Assembly (NCBI RefSeq): GCF_900112025.1
Contig: NZ_FOKL01000005.1
Location: 248,001-312,000, forward strand
DNA length: 64,000 nt
Direction of reading: 5' to 3'
From: Janthinobacterium sp. 344
GTDB taxonomy: Bacteria > Pseudomonadota > Gammaproteobacteria > Burkholderiales > Burkholderiaceae_D
In this document: positions 53,208-62,292 of the stretch, piece after piece
Layout: every line of letters starts with the position of its first letter
Numbering within the stretch: position 1 is the stretch's first letter
Notes under the pieces: generated by a model
Told to the model about the DNA's origin: nothing
The model's input: only the letters and a program-made list of their open reading frames with translations
The model's database searches: none
Position numbers and translations under genes: made by a program

Positions 53208-54389
53208 CTATTTGGCCGGCGCGCCGCTGCCGCCATGCGCCAGCAGGCGCCGCACGACCTCTTTCTGGAACGTGCGCAACTCCTTGTCGGCGCTGACGTT
53301 GGCAAAGGCCAGCACGGCCGTCTTGCTGGCGCGGTCGACGCAGATGATGGAGGCGGCGCCCGGATCGTTGCCGCTCATGGCGGCCAGCGCAGTGCCGTCG
53401 ACGTCGCGCAAGACCCAGGCCAGGGCCTGGCGCGCGGCCAGGTCGGCCGGTGGCAGGCTGGCTTCCTGCGGCGCGAAAAACAGTTGCAAGGTGGCTTCCT
53501 GCAGATAGCGCTGGCCATCGACCCGGCCGCCATTGCTGAAGATCGCCAGGAAGCGGGCGAAGTCGTTGGCCGAGCTGCGCAGCAGGCCGGCCGGCCAGTC
53601 GGGATAACCGATGGGCGGCAGCGCCTGCAGGTCCGTCTCCTTGTGCGCATACGGCGTGGCGACGACGGCGCGGCGCGGCAGGCTGGCCAGGCTCCAGGCC
53701 GTGCTGTCCATGCCCAGCGGTTCGAACAGGCGTTCATGCGTCCATGCGTCGAAGCCATCGGGATGCAATCGGCCCAGCAGGTAGCCGAGCAGGGCGATGC
53801 CCACCTTGCTGTAGCGCCATTGCGTGCCGGGCCGGGCGGCAAACGACAGGTCCGCGTCATACCAGGCGCCGCCGCGCGACAGATAGCCTTTGACGAAGTC
53901 GCGCAGCGGCAGGCGCGGGTCGCCCTGCACGGCGAAGGCTGCCGTTTTCTCGTACACGGCATCGGAAATGCCCGAGGTGTGGCTGAGCAGATGGCGGAAG
54001 GTGATGGGCACATCGGGAAACTTCGGATGCATGAAGGGGAAGTCCAGGTAGGCCGCCACCTTGTCGTCCAGCTGGAAGGCGCCGCGTTCCAGCAGCATCA
54101 TCGCGGCCGTGGCCGTCACCAGGGTGCTGGCGGACGCCAGGTGGAACACGGTATCGGCATCGGCTTGCTTGCCGGCCGCGATGTCGGCCCAGCCATAGCC
54201 GCGCGCGAACAGCGTGTTGTCGCCACGCACCACGGCCACGCTCATGCCCGGCGTTTCCGTGCGCGCCAGGCCATCATGCATGAACGCATCAAATTCTTTT
54301 TCCCACGCCAGTTTGGCGGGATCGGTGGCGCATCCCGTTTGCAGCAGGGCCAGCGAGACGCCCAGTCCCAGCACACTTCTTCGTTTCAT
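53208..54389 (-). CDS. Serine hydrolase (class C beta-lactamase fold) lipoprotein, catalytic Lys absent
   Basis: A 393-residue lipoprotein (lipobox LLQTGC, Cys20) with the beta-lactamase/esterase fold: PGMSVAVVRGDNTLFARGYG, FRHLLSHTSGISD and RYSKVGIALLGYLLGRL. The family catalytic motif SxxK should follow FHLAS, but here it reads Ser86-Ala-Ser-Thr89, so the Lys that activates the serine is Thr. The YxN motif reads Tyr193-Ser-Lys195. Either the enzyme is inactive and acts as a binding protein, or Lys195 has moved in to serve a new chemistry. The gene is otherwise intact. I would not call it an antibiotic resistance gene. Confidence 0.82.
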   Translation of the reverse strand: MKRRSVLGLGVSLALLQTGCATDPAKLAWEKEFDAFMHDGLARTETPGMSVAVVRGDNTLFARGYGWADIAAGKQADADTVFHLASASTLVTATAAMMLLERGAFQLDDKVAAYLDFPFMHPKFPDVPITFRHLLSHTSGISDAVYEKTAAFAVQGDPRLPLRDFVKGYLSRGGAWYDADLSFAARPGTQWRYSKVGIALLGYLLGRLHPDGFDAWTHERLFEPLGMDSTAWSLASLPRRAVVATPYAHKETDLQALPPIGYPDWPAGLLRSSANDFARFLAIFSNGGRVDGQRYLQEATLQLFFAPQEASLPPADLAARQALAWVLRDVDGTALAAMSGNDPGAASIICVDRASKTAVLAFANVSADKELRTFQKEVVRRLLAHGGSGAPAK

Positions 54390-54497
54390 CGCATCTTTCT
54401 TTGCCGTTTTTGATTATCTTAACAATATTTCCCGATGCGCCACGGCTAATTGGCGAATCATTGCTGTACGGCAATGACTTTCCTTTCAATCAAGGGC

Positions 54498-55802
54498 TTA
54501 TTTGCGCCAGTAGCGGGCCAGCAGGGGCTTGACGGTCAGGCCATGCGCGACGATGGAGAGGATGATGACGACGATGGTGATATCGGCCAGCTCGCGCGCC
54601 AGGCCGTGCGGCACGCCATGCGCGATGGCATAGCAGAGGTAGTACATGGAGCCGATGCCGCGCACGCCGAACCAGGCGGCCAGGCCGCGCAGGCGCACGC
54701 TGGTGCCCGAGGCCAGCAAGCCCAGCATCACGCTGGCGGGCCGCGCCACCAGCAGCAGGAACAGCGCCACGGCCCATGCCTGCCAGCTCCACGCGGCGGC
54801 CGTGACGGCGCCGCCCAGCAGCAGCACCAGGGTCAGTTCGGACAGGCGCTCCAGGTGTTCCTTGAAGACCAGCGCTTCGCCGCTGACGGTGAGCGGCGCC
54901 TCGCTGTCGTGCGGTTTTATCGCGGACACGGCGTGCGTGTCTTCCGCCTGCAGCAGGCCTTGCCGGTCCTTCGGCGCGCCGGCCAGCACCAGTTCCGTCT
55001 GGCGCAGGGCCACGCCGGCAAAGAACACGGCCAGGAAGCCCCAGGCGTGCAGCCAGGTGGCCACGCCATACACGAGGGCGATCAGGCCCAGTCCCGCCAG
55101 GTCGTCCAGCACTTCGTGCTTCGGTTCCTTGCCCCGCACTTGCCAGCCCAGCCAGGCCAGCAGCGCGCCGCCGGCCGCGCCCAGCGCGATGGCGCCCGCG
55201 CTGGCCCAGATCAAATCGCGCCACAGCCAGGTGATGCCGTGCGGCCCCAGCTCGTGCAGTCCCAGCAGGCCCAGGCCCAGCATGACGAAGGGAAAGCCGC
55301 TGCCATCGTTCATGCCCGCTTCGCTGGTCAGCATGAAGCGCAGCTGTTCGCTGTCGCCCGCGTGGCGCACCTGCACGTCGGTGGCCAGCACGGGGTCGGT
55401 GGGAGCCAGGATGGCGCCCAGCAATATGCCCGCGCCCAGCGGCAGGTCCAGCACCCAGCAGGAAAAGGCGGCCACCAGGCCCACGGAGACGGCCATCGAC
55501 AGCCATGCCAGGCGCAGCGAGGGCAGCCAGCGCGCCAGGCTGAACGGCACGGGCATCTTGACGCCGGCGGAAAACAGGGAGATGAGGACGGCGATTTCCG
55601 CCAGGGTTTCCAGCAGCGGCGCCTGCTTGACGAGGTCCAGCGCAAACAGTCCCAGGAACATGGGGCCCAGCAGCAAGCCCACGCCCAGGTAAGCCATGGC
55701 CGAGGTAAACGGCAGGCGCGCGATGCTGGCGGCGCCCAGGCCGCGCGCCAGCATCAGGCAGCCGATCAGGATGAACCAGGCGGTGGTGCTCATGCCGGCC
55801 AT
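54498..55802 (-). CDS. Cation/proton antiporter, CPA1 (NhaP-like)
   Basis: A 434-residue inner-membrane antiporter with about 12 helices. Family motifs are AILAPTDPVLATDV (unwound helix with Asp) and SEAGMNDGSGFPFVMLGL (second ion-binding Asp). WFGVRGIGSMYYLCYAIAHG near the C-terminus is also typical. It likely exchanges Na+ or K+ for protons. A cytosolic-loop insertion (about 275-310) contains a charged stretch. ATG at 55793 is an alternative start. It lies 41 bases downstream of the MscS gene on the same strand and may be co-transcribed, an osmotic/ionic stress pair. Confidence 0.88.
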   Translation of the reverse strand: MAGMSTTAWFILIGCLMLARGLGAASIARLPFTSAMAYLGVGLLLGPMFLGLFALDLVKQAPLLETLAEIAVLISLFSAGVKMPVPFSLARWLPSLRLAWLSMAVSVGLVAAFSCWVLDLPLGAGILLGAILAPTDPVLATDVQVRHAGDSEQLRFMLTSEAGMNDGSGFPFVMLGLGLLGLHELGPHGITWLWRDLIWASAGAIALGAAGGALLAWLGWQVRGKEPKHEVLDDLAGLGLIALVYGVATWLHAWGFLAVFFAGVALRQTELVLAGAPKDRQGLLQAEDTHAVSAIKPHDSEAPLTVSGEALVFKEHLERLSELTLVLLLGGAVTAAAWSWQAWAVALFLLLVARPASVMLGLLASGTSVRLRGLAAWFGVRGIGSMYYLCYAIAHGVPHGLARELADITIVVIILSIVAHGLTVKPLLARYWRK

Positions 55803-55843
55803 TGTAGCGGTGCGCGGGACGGGGCAGCGCGCCGCAGGGTTTT

Positions 55844-56959
55844 CTAGGCCTTGTGCAGCGGCACGCTATCGTTTTGCGCCTGCATGGCGTGGACTTCGAG
55901 CGGGTCGTGCGTGGAGCGCAGGCGCGGCAAGCCGTGCGGATAGTTGGCCGTGATAAAGGCCAGCATCTGCTCGCGCACGATGCAGCGCAGCTCGAAGGCC
56001 AGGCCAGAATCGGCCGCGCTGATGAGGAAACGCACGCGCACGGCCCGCTCGTTCGAATCGGTGGCCTGCACGGTGCACACGCGCCTGTCCCATTGCGGCG
56101 CCGCCTCGCAGATACGCGCCAGTTCCGCGCGCAGCGGTTCGAGCGGGATGCTGAAATCGAGCCACAGGAATACCGTGCCCAGCAGGGTCGAGGAACTGTG
56201 CGTCCAGTTCTCGAACGGATTCTCGATGAACCATTGCAGCGGCACGATCAGGCGGCGCTCGTCCCACACGCGCACGACCACGTAGGTGCCCTTGATTTCC
56301 TCGACCTTGCCCCATTCGCCGTTGACGATCAGCACGTCGTCGATGCGGATCGGCTGCGAGAACGCGATTTGCAGGCCGGCGATGAAATTGCCCAGCACGG
56401 GACGGGCGGCGATACCGGCCACCAGGCCCGCCACGCCGGCCGAGGCCAGCAGGCTGGCGCCGATCTGCCGCGCGCCGGGCAAGGTCAGCAGCACGAAGGC
56501 CAGGCCCAGGACCACCACGATGGCGTGCGCGCTGCGCGTCAGCACGCGGGCCTGGGTGATCAGGCGGCGCGCGCGCAGGTTGTCGGCCACGTCGACGGGA
56601 TTGATTTCGGAAATGGTGATGGAGAGGGTCTGGATGCATTGCATGGCCAGCCAGGTCAGCGCGACGATCAGCGCCACGCTGGCCAGGTGCGACATGGCCA
56701 CCAGGCCCGGCGTATCCTCGGGCGCGCCGGCCAGCACCATGCGCAGGCCGAAGACGATCACGCACAGCTGGCTGGCGCGGAAGGCGACGCGCGTGGCATT
56801 GGTGGTGAACGGGCGGCCGTTGGCCAGTCTTTTCAGCAAGCCGATGCCGGCCCGGTGCACGCCGATGGCGACCACGGTGACGAGCAGAGCGGAGACGAGC
56901 ACGGTCAGCGCCGAGCGCAGCGGGCCTCCCATCAGCGAGTGGAACGTGCTGAGATCCAT
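55844..56959 (-). CDS. MscS-type mechanosensitive channel
   Basis: A 371-residue inner-membrane channel. About four or five N-terminal helices lead to the pore helix region (GASLLASAGVAGLVAGIAAR, with the Ala/Gly packing of MscS TM3), then the beta domain (ISQPIRI-like AFSQPIRIDDVLIVNGEWGK, VEEIKGTYVVVRVWDERRL) and a C-terminal alpha/beta cage. AAGGAG precedes the ATG. It would open under hypo-osmotic shock. It is next to a cation/proton antiporter gene and diverges from the trehalose operon, so the three fit an osmotic-stress neighbourhood. Confidence 0.9.
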   Translation of the reverse strand: MDLSTFHSLMGGPLRSALTVLVSALLVTVVAIGVHRAGIGLLKRLANGRPFTTNATRVAFRASQLCVIVFGLRMVLAGAPEDTPGLVAMSHLASVALIVALTWLAMQCIQTLSITISEINPVDVADNLRARRLITQARVLTRSAHAIVVVLGLAFVLLTLPGARQIGASLLASAGVAGLVAGIAARPVLGNFIAGLQIAFSQPIRIDDVLIVNGEWGKVEEIKGTYVVVRVWDERRLIVPLQWFIENPFENWTHSSSTLLGTVFLWLDFSIPLEPLRAELARICEAAPQWDRRVCTVQATDSNERAVRVRFLISAADSGLAFELRCIVREQMLAFITANYPHGLPRLRSTHDPLEVHAMQAQNDSVPLHKA

Positions 56960-57198
56960 AGGCGAAAACTCCTTATTAATTAGTGAAATGGATGTCGGAA
57001 AGGTCTATTTTACGGGCAGACGGCATTGCGGGGAGGTGCGTTGCCGAACGGATAAGCCCGGCGGGAAGAGCGATACTGGCAAAAATTGCTGCGCTGCGCC
57101 ATGCCACGTTGACGTTTCAATACGGAAAGCAAACGGGCGCCGCCATCAAGACAACATTGGCATACTTGCCATGCTTTTAGCTCTTGCAAAGGAAAACG
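56960..57198. other. Divergent gap between MscS channel and trehalose operon
   Basis: This 239-base gap must hold promoters for both directions. An inverted repeat TGGCA-TACT-TGCCA lies at 57158-57171, 28 bases before the ATG of the trehalose synthase gene, and could be an operator. AAAGGAA at about 57188-57194 is the ribosome-binding site. No further gene was seen. Confidence 0.4.
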
Positions 57199-59493
57199 AT
57201 GATAGTACGATCACTGCGAATGTCCTTGCGCTTCATCCTGCCGCTGGCTCTGGTGCTGGGCCTGTTTGCCTATATCGTGGTACCCCTGTTGGACAATATC
57301 ACCCTGCGCTGGTATGTGCGCGACCTCGACAGCCGGGCCGAATTGCTCGCTGGAACCCTCCGGCCCTCGCTGACCGAATACCTGCCCGCGCAAGACGCCA
57401 CGCGCATCAAAGAACTGTTCCAGGGCGCCACGCGCGACGAACGCCTGATCGCCATCGGCTTTTGCGACAACGCAGGCCACCTGGTCTACCAATCCCTGGA
57501 ATACCCCGCCTCGATCGGCTGCTGGAGCACGCCATCCACGGGCGGCCTCTACAAATCGCTTGCGCAACTGCCGCAAGGCCAGGTCCACATCAGCGAAACG
57601 CCCGTCATGCAGGACGCCTCGCAACTGGGGCGCCTGGTGCTGGTGCAGGACATGAGCTTTGTCGAGCGCCGCAATACCGACACCAAGCGTTTTATCTTCG
57701 CTTTCCTGGCCGTGCTGGCCGTGCTGATTTCCCTGATGACCGTCTTCGTGGCGCACCTGAGCTGGCGCGGCTGGCTGTCGGCCGTGAAGGACATCCTGCG
57801 CGGGGAATTGCTGTCGAAAAAGAACCTGGCCGTGACGGCCGATGCCGCCGCCGCACCCGCCGCCGCGCCCGCGCCACCGCCGGAAATGCAGCCGCTGATC
57901 GGCGACTTGCGCGAACTGCTGCAGGAATACCACCTGGAACGCCAGGGCGACAATGGCTGGTCGTCCGACTGGACGCCGGACAAGCTGCGCGCCCTGCTGG
58001 AAGCGGACCTGGCCGGCGACCAGGTGCTGGTGGTGTCGAACCGCGAGCCCTATATCCATACCAAGACGGAGCAGGGTGTTGCGGTGCAGCGTCCCGCCAG
58101 CGGGCTGGTGACGGCCGTCGAAGCGGTGATGCGCGCCTGTTCCGGCACGTGGATCGCGCACGGGGCCGGTTCCGCCGACCGCGAGACCGTGGATAAGTTC
58201 GACCATGTGCCCGTGCCGCCCGATAACCCCAGCTATACCTTGCGCCGCGTGTGGCTGACGGAAGAAGAAGAGCAGGGCTATTATTATGGCTTCGCCAATG
58301 AAGGCATGTGGCCGCTGTGCCATATCGCCCACGTGCGCCCCGTGTTCCGCTCGTCCGACTGGGACCAGTACGTGAAGGTCAACCGCCGCTTCGCCGATGC
58401 CGTGATCGCCGAGGCGAAGACGGACAACCCCGTCGTGCTGGTGCAGGATTACCACTTCGCCTTGCTGCCGCGCATGGTGCGCGAAGCCTTGCCGAAGGCG
58501 ACGATTATTACCTTCTGGCATATCCCCTGGCCGAATTCCGAATCGTTCGGCATTTGCCCATGGCGCGAGGAAATCCTCGACGGTTTGCTGGGCAGCACGA
58601 TACTCGGCTTCCATACGCCATTCCACCGCAAGAATTTCCTTGAAACGGTGGACCGCTACCTGGAAACGCGCATCGAACCCGAGGCGTCGACGATTTCGTA
58701 TGGCGGCGAGATGACGCAGGTCGAGGATTACCCGATCTCCATCGCCTGGCCGGAAGACAATCCCGCGCAGCCCGACGTGGCCGCGTGCCGCGCGCAGATC
58801 CGCGGCGAACTGGGCGTGGCCGCCGACCATTTGCTGGGCATCGGCGTGGACCGCCTCGATTACACCAAGGGCATCGTCGAGCGCTTCCAGGCCGTCGAAC
58901 GCATGCTGGAACAGCAGCCCGGCATGGTGGGCAATTTTACCTTCGTGCAAATTGCCGCCCCCAGCCGCGCGTCGCTCGATGAATATCAAAGCTTCGATGC
59001 GCGGGTGCGCAAGATGGTCGAGCGCATCAACCGCCGTTTCGGCAGCGGCAACTACGTGCCCATCCTGCTGAAGGCGGAGCACCATGGCCAGGACGATTTG
59101 CAGCGCTATTTCCGCGCCTCCGAAGTGTGCATGGTGACGAGTCTGCACGACGGCATGAACCTGGTGGCCAAGGAATTCATCGCCGCGCGCGATGACGAGC
59201 TGGGCGTGCTGGTGCTGTCGCAATTCACGGGCGCCGCGCGCGAGCTGCACGAGGCGCTGATCATCAACCCGTATCACATCGAGCAGGGCGCCGACGCCCT
59301 GTACCGCGCCCTCGTGATGCCGCCCGTGGAACAGCGCGAGCGCATGAAGAGCATGCGGGCGCGCGTGAAACATTTCAATGTCTACCGCTGGGCCGGGCGC
59401 ATGCTGCTCGACGCGGCCCGCTTGCGCCAGCGCGACAAGGTCATGACCAAGATCGACGCCCACAGCCGCATCAAGCGGCGCAAGGGGATCTGA
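57199..59493 (+). CDS. otsA: Membrane-anchored trehalose-6-phosphate synthase (sensor-like N-terminus + GT20)
   Basis: A 764-residue fusion. Residues about 11-31 and 164-185 are membrane helices that bracket a periplasmic domain of about 130 residues (with [20 protein letters not shown]). An Ala/Pro linker and a GT20 domain (about 270-740) follow. The GT20 part shows [44 protein letters not shown] and [14 protein letters not shown], as in OtsA, and should join UDP-glucose and glucose-6-phosphate. Free OtsA is about 470 residues and cytosolic, so the sensor-like membrane part is extra. The ATG at 57199 has AAGGAAAACG before it. otsB overlaps its stop by one base. Confidence 0.88.
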   Translation: MIVRSLRMSLRFILPLALVLGLFAYIVVPLLDNITLRWYVRDLDSRAELLAGTLRPSLTEYLPAQDATRIKELFQGATRDERLIAIGFCDNAGHLVYQSLEYPASIGCWSTPSTGGLYKSLAQLPQGQVHISETPVMQDASQLGRLVLVQDMSFVERRNTDTKRFIFAFLAVLAVLISLMTVFVAHLSWRGWLSAVKDILRGELLSKKNLAVTADAAAAPAAAPAPPPEMQPLIGDLRELLQEYHLERQGDNGWSSDWTPDKLRALLEADLAGDQVLVVSNREPYIHTKTEQGVAVQRPASGLVTAVEAVMRACSGTWIAHGAGSADRETVDKFDHVPVPPDNPSYTLRRVWLTEEEEQGYYYGFANEGMWPLCHIAHVRPVFRSSDWDQYVKVNRRFADAVIAEAKTDNPVVLVQDYHFALLPRMVREALPKATIITFWHIPWPNSESFGICPWREEILDGLLGSTILGFHTPFHRKNFLETVDRYLETRIEPEASTISYGGEMTQVEDYPISIAWPEDNPAQPDVAACRAQIRGELGVAADHLLGIGVDRLDYTKGIVERFQAVERMLEQQPGMVGNFTFVQIAAPSRASLDEYQSFDARVRKMVERINRRFGSGNYVPILLKAEHHGQDDLQRYFRASEVCMVTSLHDGMNLVAKEFIAARDDELGVLVLSQFTGAARELHEALIINPYHIEQGADALYRALVMPPVEQRERMKSMRARVKHFNVYRWAGRMLLDAARLRQRDKVMTKIDAHSRIKRRKGI

Positions 59494-60254
59494 TGACGGA
59501 CACTCTTGACGATGGCGCGGCCCTGCTGCAACTGCTGAGCGCGCCTGGCAGCGCCGTTTTCCTCGACTTCGACGGCACCCTGGTCGACCTGGCGCCCACG
59601 CCGGACGGCGTGCGCCTGGAGCCGGGCGTGGTGGAAGCGCTGGCGCTGCTGGCCGAACGCCATGGCGGCGCGCTGGCCCTCATTTCCGGCCGCCCCGTGG
59701 CGCAGATCGACGCCATGCTGGCGCCCCTCGTCTTGCCGGTTGCCGGCGTGCATGGGGTGGAGCGGCGCGGCGCCGATGGCGTGCTGCACGTGGCGGCCAC
59801 GCCCGACGTCTCGCCCGTGCTGGCCTGCGCCCGGGCGCTGGCGCAGCGCCATGCTGGCTTGCTGGTGGAACAGAAGCGGGGCGCCGTGGCCCTGCATTAC
59901 CGCCTGGCGCCGGAACTGGAACAATTGTGCCAGCAGGAAATGACGGCGGCCGTGCAAGCGTGCCCGGGGATTTTGCTGTTGCATGGCAAAATGGTGCTGG
60001 AAGCCAAGCCGGCCGCCACCGACAAGGGCGGCGCCATCGCCGCCTTCATGCAGGAAAGCCCGTTCGCCGGCCGCCGCCCCGTGTTCGCCGGCGACGACAC
60101 CACCGACGAGGCAGGCTTTGCCTATGTACAACAAGTTGGCGGGCAGGGCGTCAAAGTGGGCAGCGGCCCCAGCGCCGCCGCCCTGCGCCTGGGCAGCCCG
60201 GGCGCCTTGCGCTCGGCCTTGCTGGCCGCCGCCATATCCCCTTTGAAGGAGTAG
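59493..60254 (+). CDS. otsB: Trehalose-6-phosphate phosphatase
   Basis: A 253-residue HAD-superfamily phosphatase that removes phosphate from trehalose-6-phosphate. The catalytic pair Asp25/Asp27 is in FLDFDGTLVDL, ISGRP is motif II and GDDTTDEAGFAYV is the Mg-binding motif. The ATG shares its A with the otsA stop (TGATG), so translation is coupled. The GH15 gene starts 3 bases after the stop, forming a three-gene operon. Confidence 0.93.
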   Translation: MTDTLDDGAALLQLLSAPGSAVFLDFDGTLVDLAPTPDGVRLEPGVVEALALLAERHGGALALISGRPVAQIDAMLAPLVLPVAGVHGVERRGADGVLHVAATPDVSPVLACARALAQRHAGLLVEQKRGAVALHYRLAPELEQLCQQEMTAAVQACPGILLLHGKMVLEAKPAATDKGGAIAAFMQESPFAGRRPVFAGDDTTDEAGFAYVQQVGGQGVKVGSGPSAAALRLGSPGALRSALLAAAISPLKE

Positions 60255-60257
60255 CCC

Positions 60258-62099
60258 ATGACGACATCGTATGACACCCCCAGCGGCGCCAACGCGCCCG
60301 CCGCCAGCAAGCCGCCCGCGCAAGCGTCGCTGAACTGCGGCGTGGTGGGCAATTGCGCCTTCAGCGCCCTGATCGACCGGGCCGGGCAGGTGGTCTGGTC
60401 CTGCCTGCCCCGTTTCGACGGCGATCCCGTCTTTAATACGCTATTGGATGACACGCAGAACGGCAGCGTGTGGGCCATCGACATCGAGAACTTCGCGCGC
60501 AGCGAGCAATTCTATGAGCCGAACACGGCGGTGCTGCGCACGCGGCTGTACGACACGGACGGGCGCGGCGTGGAAATCACGGATTTTGCGCCCCGTTTCC
60601 TCAGCCGCGACCGCATGTTCCGCCCGCTGATGCTGATCCGCCGCGTGCGCCCGCTGGACCGGGCCGTGCGCATCCGGGTGCGCCTGCGCCCCCGCTACGA
60701 CTGGGGCAAGCTGGCGCCGCAAATCACGCAGGGCAGCCACCACATCCGCTACGTGGGGCCGGAACAGACCTTGCGCCTGAACACGGATGTGTCGCTCAAT
60801 TATGTACTGAGCGAAACGTATTTCGTGCTGGGCGGCACGGCCAACTTCCTGCTGGGGCCCGATGAAACCCTGGCCGGCGGCATCGACGAGACGGCGCGCA
60901 TCTTCGAAAAGGAAACCATCAATTACTGGCGCACCTACACGCGGCGCCTGGCCGTGCCGCTGGAATGGCAGGACGTGGTCATCCGCGCCGCCATCACATT
61001 AAAGCTGTCGCTGTATGAGGACACGGGCGCCATCATCGCCGCCATGACCACCAGCATCCCCGAGGCGCCGGGCAGCAGCCGCAACTGGGATTACCGCTAT
61101 TGCTGGCTGCGCGACGCCTTCTTCGTCGTGCGCGCCCTGAACAGCCTGTCGGAAGTGGGCACGATGGAAGAGTATCTGCGCTGGCTGACGAATATCGTGG
61201 CCCGCTCGAAAGGCGGCCACATCCAGCCCCTGTACGGCATCGGCCTGGAAGAACAGTTGCCGGAATCCACGCTCGACCACTTGCCCGGCTACCGGGGCAA
61301 CGGCCCCGTGCGCGTGGGCAACCAGGCGCAGGAACACTTCCAGCACGACGTCTACGGCAATATCGTGCTGGGCGCGGCACAGGCGTTTCTCGACCACCGA
61401 TTGTTCCACCGGGCGGGAAAAGCCGAGTTTGCCGCGCTGGAAGCCGTGGGCGACCAGGCGTTCAAATTGCATGCGGAACCGGACGCGGGCATGTGGGAGC
61501 TGCGCACGCGGGCGCGCGTCCACACCTCGTCCATGCTGATGAGCTGGGCCGCCTGCGACCGCCTGGCGAAAGTCGCGCACAAGCTGGGCTTGGCGGATCG
61601 GGCCGAGCACTGGAACGGCCGCGCCGTGCTGATCCGCGAACGCCTGCTGCGCGAAGCGTGGAGCGAGGAACGCCAGGCCTTCGCGGAAAGCCTGGGCGGG
61701 CGCGACCTCGACGCGTCCGTGCTGCTGATGGCGGAAGTCAATTTCATCGATCCCATGGACCCCCGCTTCATCGCCACCGTCGACGCGCTGGAAGCGTCGC
61801 TGTGCGACGGCCCCTACATGCGCCGCTACGAAGCGCCCGACGACTTCGGCAAGCCGGAAACCGCCTTCAACATCTGCACCTTCTGGCGCATCGACGCCCT
61901 GGCGCGCATCGGCAGGAAGGACGAGGCGCGCAAGATCTTCGAAACCATGCTGCTGGCGCGCAACCACCTGGGCCTGCTGTCGGAAGACACGCATCCCGTG
62001 ACGGGCGAAATGTGGGGCAATTTCCCGCAGACCTATTCGATGGTGGGCTTGATTAACTGCGCCGTGCGGCTGTCGGCGCCTTGGGATAGCGCCGTGTAG
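60258..62099 (+). CDS. Glycoside hydrolase family 15 protein
   Basis: A 613-residue enzyme with an N-terminal beta-sandwich (about residues 20-240) and an (alpha/alpha)6 barrel. Barrel motifs are GSSRNWDYRYCWLRDAFF, AGMWELRTRARVHTSSMLMS (Glu of WELR is the likely general acid) and EDTHPVTGEMWGNFPQTYSM. Such proteins act as glucoamylases or trehalases; next to otsAB, trehalose or maltooligosaccharide turnover is likely. No signal peptide is seen, so it is cytoplasmic. AAGGAG precedes the ATG, 3 bases after otsB. Confidence 0.88.
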   Translation: MTTSYDTPSGANAPAASKPPAQASLNCGVVGNCAFSALIDRAGQVVWSCLPRFDGDPVFNTLLDDTQNGSVWAIDIENFARSEQFYEPNTAVLRTRLYDTDGRGVEITDFAPRFLSRDRMFRPLMLIRRVRPLDRAVRIRVRLRPRYDWGKLAPQITQGSHHIRYVGPEQTLRLNTDVSLNYVLSETYFVLGGTANFLLGPDETLAGGIDETARIFEKETINYWRTYTRRLAVPLEWQDVVIRAAITLKLSLYEDTGAIIAAMTTSIPEAPGSSRNWDYRYCWLRDAFFVVRALNSLSEVGTMEEYLRWLTNIVARSKGGHIQPLYGIGLEEQLPESTLDHLPGYRGNGPVRVGNQAQEHFQHDVYGNIVLGAAQAFLDHRLFHRAGKAEFAALEAVGDQAFKLHAEPDAGMWELRTRARVHTSSMLMSWAACDRLAKVAHKLGLADRAEHWNGRAVLIRERLLREAWSEERQAFAESLGGRDLDASVLLMAEVNFIDPMDPRFIATVDALEASLCDGPYMRRYEAPDDFGKPETAFNICTFWRIDALARIGRKDEARKIFETMLLARNHLGLLSEDTHPVTGEMWGNFPQTYSMVGLINCAVRLSAPWDSAV

Positions 62100-62292
62100 C
62101 GGGCGCCTGGTGCCCGGGCCACGCGCGCCACGGTCCGGGTGCCTGAGTGTTTTTCCAGGAGATAAACTATTTGACCGATAGCGGGGAATCGTGAGAATGC
62201 GTGCATATTCAATATTAACAAGATGATAAGCTGTCGTTCGCGTGCTCCGGTACGCCGTCCGATGGCGGCGGCGTCGATCGATCCATCTCCCA

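Noticed and set aside
53208-54389. Functional AmpC-type beta-lactamase
   Set aside because: The SxxK lysine is missing and the YxN motif is altered; it is a lipoprotein of the wider esterase/beta-lactamase-fold family.
57158-57171. Possible sigma-54 promoter (TTGGCA and TTGCC) before the trehalose operon
   Set aside because: The GG and GC elements are only 7 bases apart; sigma-54 needs about 10. Kept only as an inverted repeat.
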